A stretch of 38,030 nt of DNA from Nemertoderma westbladi (taxonomy: Eukaryota; Xenacoelomorpha; Nemertodermatida; Nemertodermatidae): contig JAUCBJ010006706.1 in NCBI GenBank assembly GCA_032718475.1, forward strand, positions 1 through 38,030, in the 5' to 3' direction. The first letter of the stretch is position 1, and every line of letters starts with the position of its first letter. Shown here piece by piece: positions 19,782 to 29,214 of this stretch. The position numbers and the translations under genes were made by a program. The notes beneath the pieces are model-generated. The model was given only the letters and a program-made list of their open reading frames with translations. It ran no database searches and was not told where the DNA came from.

Positions 19782-20386
19782 CTATCGTAATACAGTAATA
19801 GGTACTGTAATAGGGTCTAATAAGTACCGGTAGCCCTACCATTATTCAGACTGCAGTTTAGTAATAATTTGCCTAACAATTACTGACAGATAAATCAAAT
19901 GTCTTCACCCACGAAATCCTATACAGTAGAAAGAAACACGCACACCAGCATCAGCCTAGCATATCCTGAATAGGATATGCTGAATAGGAAACACACATAT
20001 TATTCTAAAACATATCCTACTGTGGATATATCCAAAATATCCCCACCACCACCAGGATATAAATAAAACATATCCTGCTGGGGATATGTCGATAATATCA
20101 ATATCCCCAGCAGGATAGAAATCAATGTGAATTTAAAACCCCTATAATCTTCTTATAAATCTTACCAATGACAAGGGCGTGAAATTTTACAATTTTTGTA
20201 ACCTATTGATCATTGTAATACCGAAGAAATACATAGCCATCCAACCAATTTTTGCGCAAACCGGAAAAATGGAAAATGTGCCATCTATCCTGGTGGGGAT
20301 ATGTCATCTATCCTCACTAGGATAGGTTGAGAAATTAAGCCTAAATTTGACATATCCCCACGGGGATGTTTTCCCTGACTGTCAGT

Positions 20387-21989
20387 ACTGATTACTGCAG
20401 TACTGATATACTGATATATGACAGTATGATGCAAGAAAAATAAAAAATACCGTATGTAGTGTAGTCTGGTAGTACCCGGCTGCCCGGTATAAGTGGATTA
20501 GTTTAATTACAATGCTGTACGATGTACCGTCTGACCGTACTGCTGTACTGTCTGACTGTCTGACTGTAGTACTGTGAAATAAATATTTATAGTTAAGTCT
20601 GGTTTAGTCAGTTAGTAAGTAATAAACATAGGCCTACTGTAACTGTCAGACTGTACTTACCGGTATACAATACTGCAATATCTCATTGAAGTAGGCCTAC
20701 TTGCAGACTTGCCACGTACAGACGTACATACGTACCGGTAGTAATAGGCCCTATCTGCCTATTCAATGCAGCAATGTGGGCAAAATACTGAAATACAGGT
20801 CTCACATATCAGTTCATTACCCCGAAACTCGTCTGCTCGTGTTGCGTTTTATTCACACAATTTTGATGATACCAACCACGTCGTGCAAGCGGGGTGTAAA
20901 TGCTACGCCTGTACGCCGTACTGCCGTAACTCCGACAACCGACAACCATTATTAAAGCTAATTAATGTTATTTATTAATTGAGGGAAGGGACAAAAGGAA
21001 CAGGTTACAGATGAAGGTTAGTTTAAACAAAACAATAAACGAGAATTACGAACTCAGGTTACATTTTCATATTTGCTGTTGTCGGTCGGCAGTGGTTGCC
21101 GGTTGTCGGCGTAGTGTTTACACCCATGCAAACGCTACATCCTATCCATTCAATTGGTCCAAGGCACAAGGTCTGTCTGTAGCATTCACGGCACGCGAGT
21201 CTGCGAGTAGCAAGAAGAACAGCAGAACAGTGCTGGCAGGCTGGACATGGTGGAAATGGTTTAGTTTCGCTGTCGTTTATCCTTTTATCAATTTTTTGTT
21301 TGTGTCTCGATAATGTAGACGTTGCGGTTGCTGTGTGCTTCTTATCGCATAAATTACATTCCACTACTTTTTTAATCATCTCATTTCTGCTCCCATTTAA
21401 CTACCATGAGAAAGAATAAGGCCCCTTTAAGGCTTAAAGGTTTGAATTAACAAAACCTGCTATTATGTACTGGTATTGGCATGATTGGCTCTGGCTATTA
21501 TTACTGTTGCTTCAATTCTTAATAATTTGATTTGCTGTATCTACTGTCATAATTAAAAAACTTATCTCCATCTGCCCGCAGATCTTGATAAAGTTTTCCG
21601 ATAACGCCGTTTCGACAATTGGGTGAACCCAATATCGGCGTTAATTTCGCTGCCTCTGTAAATGTAAGGCATAATTATTAGTCATCCATTTTTTAGTTAC
21701 CGGTATATAACCATATTAAAAAATTTTACTTTAAATAAAATAAAAAAAAACACTAATAATCTATAAAACAATACAGTTAACAATACGGTTTAAAACTACC
21801 AACTGAATATTGTTCAACCCTTTATGTCTGGTCTAAACAATATATACAATAATTTTTATGAGCTGAAAGTTGAATGTTTGCGTGTGAACCGTTGTAGCAG
21901 AGAATTTCCCGGGCCTAAGGGAGGCTAGGGAATCACAGTCTGATGTGTTTATTTATTTATTTATTATTTGTTTATTTCGAATGACTTAA
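20387..21989. other. Repeat-rich non-coding region
   Basis: Low-complexity GTAC/CTGTAC/AGGCCTAC sequence to about 20760. A weak inverted pair (GGGGTGTAAATGCTACGCC near 20890 against GGCGTAGTGTTTACACCC near 21107) follows. A nested hairpin lies at 21602-21643, and a (TTTA)n run near 21950. Short opposing frames near 21.0-21.4 kb (one Cys-rich) have no recognisable domain. Confidence 0.5.
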
Positions 21990-23245
21990 TTAAGGAAGCG
22001 CTGAATCGGCTAAGAGGTTTGAAGTCTGAAGTGACGTATAGCTTCTACTGTTCGACTCCGATTGTATATCTGCTGCTTGTCCGATTCTTTTGGAGCACCT
22101 ACGTCGTTTGTTTAATAGCTGCCTATTGCATGGTGTAATCCCGAGATGTCTAAGCTGTCTTAGTTGGGGCTATTACCTCTATGGAAATTTCAGGACTGTT
22201 GCCATAGCTTCTCTTCTACTGAAAGTCTTTGAAGGTGTGGTACTGATGATATCTCAGGGGGATAAGTTAAGGTCGATGACCTTCAGTTCGGCTTTCAACA
22301 GGCTTCTAGTACTATCATGTGCACCTAGACTGCGTCTAAAGTCATAGGATATTACTTGCGTCACTCAACGCCTGTTTATGGGTGTTTTCTAGATCTTACA
22401 AAGGCTTTCGACCTTATTGAATGGTCGAAACTGTTATTGGAATTAATTATACGTGGTTTGTCGGTCCTCGTGTTACGATGTCTGATCTGGATATATAAGT
22501 ACCAAATGTGCTCGGTTAATTGGAATTCTGTCTCCTCGTCCGTGTTTTCTTTTACTAATGGCGTCCGGCAGGGATCTATCATATCTTCGACCTTGTTCTG
22601 TGTAGTGATAAATATGTTAATTATTCAATGAAATCTTCTGGGGTTGGGTGCCATATCGAATCGATATATTATGGGATACTCAGATACTCGTTTATGCAGA
22701 CGATATTTTATTGCTAAATTCGTCAGTGGCTGGATTGTAGTTCATGGTTAACATTTGTAAAGTCTTCTCACTTCTGTTCACGCTACAACTTAGTTACCGG
22801 TATTAGTACTAATGTGGATAGTGGATACTGCTAAATGTAAATCCAAATGTGTTCTGTTTAACTGGACTTGGTCGCCTCCATCGGTAAATATTGTAGTGAA
22901 TGGAGTCTCTCTACCTTGGGCTAAGGAAACTTTGCATTGCATCTTGAGAACACTCTTGACTTTGAATGTTTATTGGTGCGCGATATAGAGAAGAAACGTG
23001 GGGTATTCATTGGTAAACTTGCGAACCTCAGTCAGGCATTCAGTTTTGCACTACCTGGCTGTGAAACACATATCCAGCGGTTATATACAGCAAGCTTTTA
23101 TGGGAGCTCTCTTTTGGATCTGGAATCACCCCAGTGTCATTGTACACGACATGGAATATTAATGCTAGAAAGGTTTGGGGTCTGCCATACAAAGCCTCCA
23201 CGCTACAAAACATCCACGCTTAGACTATCTTAATTTAACTCCCAT
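21990..23245 (+). mobile_element. Decayed non-LTR retrotransposon (jockey superfamily, clade unresolved)
   Basis: Ordered RT motifs are readable across shifted frames: HLRRLFNSCLLHGVIP, KVFEGVV, FSSAFNRLLVL overlapping a QFGFQQASSTIMC frame, PVYGCFLDLTKAFDLIEW, TNGVRQGSIISSTLF, YADDILLLNSSVAGL, KSKCVLF, then the C-terminal ASFYGSSLLDLESPQC and WNINARKVWGLPYK, ending near 23235. Many stops and at least three frameshifts make it dead. No endonuclease is visible. It differs in sequence from all the other LINEs in the window. Confidence 0.78.
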
Positions 23246-23659
23246 CTCCATCGGCCTACCTAAACTGATTTTAACCCTTCATACTTTAATAACTTCCTCC
23301 ATGAACCACAAATGTATCTTTCTTTTCAGAATCACTATTAATTTATATTTGTATTGTTATGAAGTTATGTACTATACATTTGTTTTGGGTTAAACACCAT
23401 TTATATGTCTATGTGCCGTGCCTTGTTATTTTGAATTTTGTGTTTAATACGTTTTCATTTGATTTGACGTCTAATTGAAAGTTCCAGTTACTGTCAAGTT
23501 TGTAATTTGGTTGGACCCGATTCAACTACAGCCTGACAGCCTAAACTAGGTTTCTAATCTCTAGTATATATTATTACTGTTTTACGGTATATATTGCTTA
23601 GGCCTATTATTTCTCACTTATATGTTTGTATTAATTGTTAATATTAACGCATTGCGAGA
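23246..23659. other. 5' flank of the AF10-like gene
   Basis: AT-rich DNA without a recognisable TATA box or splice acceptor close to the ATG. It contains TTAGGCCTATTA near 23600. Nothing more is supportable. Confidence 0.4.
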
Positions 23660-26503
23660 ATGAAAGATAACCGTGGCAATGGTTGCTGCGTATGTAGTGA
23701 TGACAAAACGTGGGAGGACAACCCATTGGTCCACTGCCAAGGTGTCGGATGCTATGTGGACGTCCACCAGGGTTGCTATGGCATCGAGAATATTAGGGAA
23801 GACCAACCCTGGCTATGTCGACGGTGCGAGCCGAATAACGCCACGATTCGCTTACAACGCTGTCAGCTGTGCCCGTTCACCGGTGGCGCCTTCAAGCACA
23901 CAGACGTGGAGGGTTGCTGGGCCCACGTTATCTGCGCCCTGTACATACCGGAAGTACGTTTCGGTAACGTCTCCACCATGGAGCCAATCATTATGGGCTA
24001 CATTCCCCCCGAGCGGTTCGCTCGTCCCTGCTTCCTGTGCGAGGAGGGCGGTAGACCACCTGTGGGTCGTGGCGCCTGTATGGAGTGCTCCACATTGGGC
24101 TGTAAGTACAGTTTCCATGTGACGTGCGGCCACGCGGCGGGTCTCCTATGCGAGGAGGCGGGTGCCAATGACAACGTCCGCTACTGTGGTTATTGTCTCA
24201 TTCACATCAAACAGGTGGCGAGCAATAAATCCTCGGATATAAAGATACTCAATAAGTTTCCTGCAGCAACTGACGTTGAGCGGGTTAACCCGGTCCCCGC
24301 GGTTAACGGGTTACCCGGGGAGGCTGTCAACGGCGGGTTGGATTACCCGACGGGTTCCCTCGAGGGTGCGGGGAAGAAACGCCGCTCCGCCGAACTGGGC
24401 CTCCGGGCGCCCATAAAGCGGGCCAAGGGGGGAGCCAAGCGGAAGGCCGGCCGCTCACTCAGCCCCCTAGCGGCCCGGATGCTAAACACACCCAGCGGCG
24501 ACGCCGGTTGCTACGATTTCGGCGCCAAGTCGGCCGAGTTGCCTTTGAGTTCCTCGGATTTGGTTAACCGCGGCGCCAAGACGGCCGTTGGATCGGTCAT
24601 ACCCGTTGGTTTGAACGTACCAAGCGATACCCAGTCCGTCGGTCACAGCGAACTAGTCGTCCTACCGCCCTCGCGGCGTTCCCTAGCAACCGCTAATGAC
24701 GTCGACGTGACGCCCAATACGATGGAAGAACTTTTGGAGAAGCAATGGGACATGAGTTCGCAATTCCTCAACCAACGCGGATCCGGCTCCGGTTCCGCCC
24801 AGCACATGGACGTTATGTCGCTACTCCACTGTCTCCAACGAATTCAGGAGGAGAACCGCAGACTGGATGGTCTCCTGCAGACGATGAACAGTCGGAGGGA
24901 TTATCTGCTCACCGTGAACTCCCGTCTGTCTGCGTCAGTGGCAACCGGTAGCAACGCGGCGGCGCGTCGGTTCAACAACGTGCTCCCTCCGACGACGCTA
25001 GATGGCGCAATGGAGCCACCCAGTAACGGGCCGGTCGCCGGGGAAGCGGAGGCCGGTAAGTCGACCCCCGTCGGGGGGTCCATAACCGCCTGCATCCAAC
25101 GGAGTCCCGGGCTGGTGTCGCCCAACAAGATAACCCGGGTGGCCCAGTACCACGGCCCGCAGACCGGCTCGCCTAAACCGAGCAGGTCTCCGTCTGTGGG
25201 GGGAACCACTATAGGGACCACGGACCTACGCGGTGTAGGGACCACAGACCCACGGAGTGTAGGGACCACAGACCCACGGTGTGTAGGGACCACAGACCCA
25301 CGGGGTGTAGGGACCACAGACCTACGGGGTGTAGGGACCACAGACCTACGGGGTGTAGGGACCACAGACCTACGGGGTGTAGGGACCACAGACCTACGGG
25401 GTGTAGGGACCACAGACCTACGGGGTGTAGGGACCACAGACCTACGGGGTGTAGGGACCACAGACCTACGCGCCGCTTCTCTCTCCTTCCCTGTATGGCC
25501 CATGGTCTCACCTTCTACCTCCACGGTGGGGTTCAACTACGTCCCGACCAACAATCTCTCCACCACCTTCAACTCTTCGACTCTCCTCCCGACCAGCTAC
25601 TGCTACACACTGGCACCCAATGCAACCGGGTACACCATGGCACCCGGTTACACCCTGGCACCCGGTAGCACCCTGACATCGAGCTCGGTGGCCGGGTTAC
25701 CCCAGGGTGCCACGGTGCTTCCCGTGGGGTACCTTCCTCTCCCTCTGGGCCAGTCGTTCAACGTGCCAACCCTCCCTAGCACATCCAACCACCCGACCCC
25801 CGCCGTCAACCACTCAACTTCGGTCGCGGTTAAACCGCGATCGGCCTCGTGTAGTTCAGTCCGAACGTCGCTAGCGCCGCCCACCACTTCCGCAACCGTC
25901 ACAACGTCCTTAGTGGCACCGAGTACCGGCTCCGCATTCTACACACCGCAACCGACGGCGTCGTTGCCAGGCTACAAGAGAACCGATGCGTCGTCGACCG
26001 GTTACGTGGCAACCGTTAGCTCGGCCGCCCGTTTCCAGGCGACTACAACCGCGACTACTCTCCGCAGCGAACCCGCGACGGTACCCTTCTACCCAGCGGC
26101 GGCGGCTATGCAGACCCGCGCCAACGCCGCTGCCCTGACCTCCACCACCGCCGGCTCCCAGCCCCTCCAGCTGGTCAATCTCGACGCGGAGGCCAACCGA
26201 TTCCAACCCGGCGAATACGTAGCGGTCGCTTTCTCGGAGACTTGGTTCCCAGGGATGGTATTGAACACAGTGGACCACCACCGGGACAAGGCGCTCATAA
26301 AGTTTATGCATCGGGATGGCAGACACTATATCTGGCCCAGCGAAGAGGATCAACAGGTAACCGATGTCCGGTACATAATCGCGACTCGGGTAGGTATGAA
26401 ACTAGCTAGTAGCATGCGGCAACTGTATACGGTTGAAAACTCGGACGTCATCGACAGAAAGTACACCGACTTCGCACGGAAATATTTCAATCGGCCGCCG
26501 TAG
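23660..26503 (+). CDS. Intronless AF10/AF17-like chromatin reader with C-terminal Tudor-like module
   Basis: A 947-codon uninterrupted frame, GC-rich against AT-rich flanks. Residues ~8-195 form the PHD-zinc knuckle-PHD module of AF10/AF17 (MLLT10/MLLT6): CCVCSD, VHQGCYGI, CxxC-rich knuckle, WAHVICALYIPEV, FGNVSTMEPI, CMEC, FHVTC and YCGYC. In human AF10 this reads histone H3 around unmodified K27. A basic NLS-like stretch follows at ~239-266. MEELLEKQW (355-363) and a leucine zipper to ~425 match the octapeptide motif-leucine zipper that binds DOT1L. Residues 519-604 are eleven GTTDLRGV-type octapeptides, then a Ser/Thr/Pro-rich linker. Residues ~848-945 form a Tudor-like module (YVAVAFSETWFPGMVL, KFMHRDG, IWPSEED). 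Vertebrate relatives begin about 20 residues earlier. Lack of introns suggests a retrocopy, but the frame is clean. The start is the first in-frame ATG. Confidence 0.88.
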   Translation: MKDNRGNGCCVCSDDKTWEDNPLVHCQGVGCYVDVHQGCYGIENIREDQPWLCRRCEPNNATIRLQRCQLCPFTGGAFKHTDVEGCWAHVICALYIPEVRFGNVSTMEPIIMGYIPPERFARPCFLCEEGGRPPVGRGACMECSTLGCKYSFHVTCGHAAGLLCEEAGANDNVRYCGYCLIHIKQVASNKSSDIKILNKFPAATDVERVNPVPAVNGLPGEAVNGGLDYPTGSLEGAGKKRRSAELGLRAPIKRAKGGAKRKAGRSLSPLAARMLNTPSGDAGCYDFGAKSAELPLSSSDLVNRGAKTAVGSVIPVGLNVPSDTQSVGHSELVVLPPSRRSLATANDVDVTPNTMEELLEKQWDMSSQFLNQRGSGSGSAQHMDVMSLLHCLQRIQEENRRLDGLLQTMNSRRDYLLTVNSRLSASVATGSNAAARRFNNVLPPTTLDGAMEPPSNGPVAGEAEAGKSTPVGGSITACIQRSPGLVSPNKITRVAQYHGPQTGSPKPSRSPSVGGTTIGTTDLRGVGTTDPRSVGTTDPRCVGTTDPRGVGTTDLRGVGTTDLRGVGTTDLRGVGTTDLRGVGTTDLRGVGTTDLRGVGTTDLRAASLSFPVWPMVSPSTSTVGFNYVPTNNLSTTFNSSTLLPTSYCYTLAPNATGYTMAPGYTLAPGSTLTSSSVAGLPQGATVLPVGYLPLPLGQSFNVPTLPSTSNHPTPAVNHSTSVAVKPRSASCSSVRTSLAPPTTSATVTTSLVAPSTGSAFYTPQPTASLPGYKRTDASSTGYVATVSSAARFQATTTATTLRSEPATVPFYPAAAAMQTRANAAALTSTTAGSQPLQLVNLDAEANRFQPGEYVAVAFSETWFPGMVLNTVDHHRDKALIKFMHRDGRHYIWPSEEDQQVTDVRYIIATRVGMKLASSMRQLYTVENSDVIDRKYTDFARKYFNRPP
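25214..25471 (+). repeat. 24-bp coding minisatellite, 11 copies
   Basis: Head-to-tail 24-bp units (GGGACCACAGACCTACGG plus GGTGTA) lie within the AF10-like frame and translate to GTTDLRGV, with early DPRSV and DPRCV variants. The last six units are nearly identical, so copy number is probably polymorphic without shifting the frame. Confidence 0.95.
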
Positions 26504-26998
26504 GTTTCTCCAGCGATATAATGTTGGCATTTTCTTTTCATTCCATCAACTGGCTGCTTTGTTGGATGTTTTTTTTTACGGTTTGATAGAAAAGGTTTTA
26601 GATTTGGGTTATTTATTTTCATTGGTTTGCAATAGTTCGGTACGATGCAAGGCGTTACGTTCACGAGAAATACAAAACATGGGAATTGCTTTTATTTAGG
26701 GGTACCGGTACTGTAACTCTTTATGATTTGTAAAATAATGTGAGAAATACTACAGACACGTCTCAATTCGATTGATATCAATATAATAGCGGAGTAATTG
26801 TAGTTTGGTGTGTGTGTGTGTGTGTGTGTGTGTGCAGCCTCAGCATACTTTTAGACCAATAGTTTAATATCATAGGCAACCGTTTCGCCTTTATTGCAAC
26901 ACAAGGCGATCCAGTTGTTTTTTGTGTCAGCCAAAATATTGTTTTTTTACATTTTTCCTGGAAATGGCAGTCAAAAATCAATATCACCAGAACGAAAC
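26504..26998. other. 3' flank of the AF10-like gene, with a (TG)13 microsatellite
   Basis: No AATAAA was found close to the stop and no poly-A tract marks a retrocopy end. A perfect TG run occupies 26809-26834. Confidence 0.6.
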
Positions 26999-27011
26999 AA
27001 GTGCATCTGCT
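26999..27011. repeat. Target-site duplication of RTE copy C (3' side)
   Basis: AAGTGCATCTGCT, identical to 29075-29087 and immediately abutting the element's microsatellite tail. Confidence 0.88.
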
Positions 27012-29074
27012 ACTACTACTACTATGATCGGCATGCTGCATTGCAGCTGCATTTTTAAGAATGCTGTGCCGGCTTGTCAACAAAATTGCACCGCCACAAC
27101 TCCCTATCACCCATGACATTTGCTAGATCATCCGCTTCTTCAAGGCCAGTGTCCTTTAGGATGTGTCTCAAGAAAGTCATGGGCTGTCCACCATGTTTAT
27201 TCACGCCATGAGGCTGCCAAAGTACAAGATTATGCACTGGCTGGTCCTCACGGCGAAAGCAATGTCCTGCAAAGCGGAGGCGATTTTGTTCTAGTGTTAA
27301 GCTTGGGGGAACCAATGAGACACCTCCAATGTTATATAGTGTCTGGTTGGAGATGTGTGCATTGTACTTGACACAATGAACCCGGCGTAGCATTCTTGTG
27401 AATGTGCCATCCAGAGATTTGGTGTCCTCAGCAGTTAGAGCCCAGCATGGACTCCCGTAGAGGAGTACTGGAACTACTGCTGCTCTAAATAATCGGACCT
27501 TAAGTTTCCGATTAATTCTCGGTGACTTCCAAATCCTGGAAAGCCTGTTCAAGGCTGCCCATGCCTTTCCCTTACGTATTCGAAGGTCCTCACCTGACTT
27601 CCGGATCCATGATCCCAGGTAACAGAAGTCGTCCACATGCTCAAGCATACCATCCTTTGAGCTTATGCTCATCCGATCAGAGACTTGCTGAGGACTTTCA
27701 AAGTTAACTGTCAGAATTTTGGTCTTTCTGGAGTTAATAAAAAGACCAACACTAGAAGCAGCATGTTCTAATGAGCTGAGGAGCCGTTGGGCTCCCTCTA
27801 ATGATTCTGAGAGTACTCCTAAGTCATCAGCAAAGTCTAGATCAGTTAGGTACTTGGCAGGATTTCCTCGACTTCTGGAGCCAGTAGGTGGAGTTATCAT
27901 CACCCCATCATCATTATAATGATCTAAGGACATGCGTAGAACATAGTCAACCACAATAATGAACAAAAATGGTGCAAGTGTGTCTCCTTGGAGGACGCCC
28001 CATAACACTTCAAATGGTTCTGTGTCACCGTCAACAGTAGACACAAATGTTGTCGAACCATCGTATACTGATCTGATTGCTGCAATAATTTCATCAGGAA
28101 TCCCATATAATGAAAGTATGCTGAACATACGTGAGCGAGAGACTGAATCAAAGGCCTTGAAGAAGTCAACAAAGATAACAGCCAGATGCCTGTCTTTCTT
28201 TTTTGATAACTCTTCAATTATCCTTCTAAGTGCCAAAATGGGCTCCATGGTCCCACGACCTTTACGGAACCCATTCTGATTTCCACGGAGCAGTCTCTCA
28301 ATGGGATCCCTGATGCGATTTAATAGAATCCTATTGTATAGCTTTGCAGCAATCGAGATCAATGAGATTCCCCGAAAAGAACCATAGAGTGTTAGGTTGC
28401 CCTTCTTGGGAACTGGCACCAACTTATTTGTTTTCATTTCTTGTGGGACTCTTGTTGTTCGGTACATGTCTACTATGATGGGATAGATGAGCTTTAAACA
28501 CTCAGGTATTTTAAAGACCTCAGGGGGAACACCATCTACTCCACTGGCACGATTGGTCTTAATGCTCTTTGCAGCAGCCTTCACTTCTGCAAAGGAGATA
28601 TCGCCAATGGGAATATCTGGGAGTACAGACTCAGACACTTTTACTTCTATAAAGTTATCAGGCAATACCCTGTCATTATTGAGGAGCTTTTCAAAGTGGG
28701 CTTTCCAACCATTGAGGCGATCGGCTGGTGATTCAGCCTTAACCTTGGTGGTTGGTTGGCTTTTCCGCCCAGTAAGTAGATTGATCGATTTCCATGCCTG
28801 GGATGATTGCCTGCTGTCGTCAGCATCATTGATGGCATCAACCTGTTGGTTTATTAGCTCCTGTAGATTAGCAGAGTACTGCCTGTTCAGGGACCTAGAT
28901 GCAGCCTTAACTGCATTCTTGGCCGCTGTAGTCTGTTTGAGTCGGGACTCTTTCTGCGCCTTATGGAGGTCATTTCGGCACTTCTGAATTTTGTTGTCAG
29001 TCCAGGGGGCCCTTTTCCTGTTTCGAGGGTATACAGGAACTGTTTCCGCAGCTGCTAACTTAACTGCTTCTGTT
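27012..29074 (-). mobile_element. 5'-truncated but otherwise intact RTE/RTEX-type LINE (copy C)
   Basis: Minus-strand element ending in a (TAG)n-type tail (complement at 27012-27023), with a short 3' UTR containing GCAGCTGCAATGCAGCATGC. It is bounded by a 13-bp target-site duplication. It retains the whole reverse transcriptase but lost the endonuclease on insertion. It shares family and very high identity with copy B (14378-16802) and lacks that copy's frame lesions. Confidence 0.93.
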
Positions 29075-29214
29075 AAGTGCATCTGCTGGTATGTATCGGT
29101 GTTCTCTGCACATCCCCCGCACGTAGTGGGACCTATGTGGCTGTGGTAATTAAAGTACCTACTGATAACGCTTTTACTATGTCCGTAAATTCGAGTTAAT
29201 CTTATAAGTTTCAT
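27055..29214 (-). CDS. RTE/RTEX reverse transcriptase ORF with a host-derived N terminus
   Basis: A 719-codon frame. Residues from about 47 onward are the element's polyprotein: APWTDNKIQKC and a basic linker, ASGVDGVPPEVFK, KKGNLTLYGSFRGISLIS, NGFRKGRGTME, motif A VDFFKAFD at 349-356, GVLQGDTLAPFLF, the catalytic FADD at 461-464, YLGSWI, and a C-terminal domain with RLRFAGHCFRREDQP. The first ~46 codons lie beyond the target-site duplication, in flanking DNA. They have no counterpart in copy B, so the ATG at 29214 belongs to the host site by chance. RT catalytic residues are intact. Without an endonuclease it is not autonomous; it might be transcribed only from an adjacent host promoter. Confidence 0.85.
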   Translation of the reverse strand: MKLIRLTRIYGHSKSVISRYFNYHSHIGPTTCGGCAENTDTYQQMHLTEAVKLAAAETVPVYPRNRKRAPWTDNKIQKCRNDLHKAQKESRLKQTTAAKNAVKAASRSLNRQYSANLQELINQQVDAINDADDSRQSSQAWKSINLLTGRKSQPTTKVKAESPADRLNGWKAHFEKLLNNDRVLPDNFIEVKVSESVLPDIPIGDISFAEVKAAAKSIKTNRASGVDGVPPEVFKIPECLKLIYPIIVDMYRTTRVPQEMKTNKLVPVPKKGNLTLYGSFRGISLISIAAKLYNRILLNRIRDPIERLLRGNQNGFRKGRGTMEPILALRRIIEELSKKKDRHLAVIFVDFFKAFDSVSRSRMFSILSLYGIPDEIIAAIRSVYDGSTTFVSTVDGDTEPFEVLWGVLQGDTLAPFLFIIVVDYVLRMSLDHYNDDGVMITPPTGSRSRGNPAKYLTDLDFADDLGVLSESLEGAQRLLSSLEHAASSVGLFINSRKTKILTVNFESPQQVSDRMSISSKDGMLEHVDDFCYLGSWIRKSGEDLRIRKGKAWAALNRLSRIWKSPRINRKLKVRLFRAAVVPVLLYGSPCWALTAEDTKSLDGTFTRMLRRVHCVKYNAHISNQTLYNIGGVSLVPPSLTLEQNRLRFAGHCFRREDQPVHNLVLWQPHGVNKHGGQPMTFLRHILKDTGLEEADDLANVMGDRELWRCNFVDKPAQHS
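29075..29087. repeat. Target-site duplication of RTE copy C (5' side)
   Basis: AAGTGCATCTGCT, identical to 26999-27011. Confidence 0.88.

Larger units (their letters stand above)
17598..20386. mobile_element. 2.8-kb inverted-repeat element with ~400-bp arms
   Basis: Left arm 17598-~18000 and right arm ~19975-20386 are inverse copies with only scattered differences. Both ends read GTCAGGGAAAACATCCCCGT in outward-to-inward sense. The arms contain many imperfect palindromes of the form ATCC-N6-GGAT. The ~2-kb interior holds an 11-codon-period repeat and a 163-codon minus-strand open frame that I cannot identify. The architecture fits a DNA transposon with long TIRs. High arm identity suggests recent activity or arm homogenisation. 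No DDE-type signature was recognised. Confidence 0.8.

Noticed and set aside
21011-21379. Cys-rich minus frame and an opposing 100-codon plus frame
   Set aside because: They overlap on opposite strands within weak inverted repeats, and no zinc-finger spacing is convincing.
24901-25536. 211-codon antisense frame with VVPTPRRS repeats
   Set aside because: It is the complement of the AF10-like coding minisatellite, whose 24-bp units keep all frames open.
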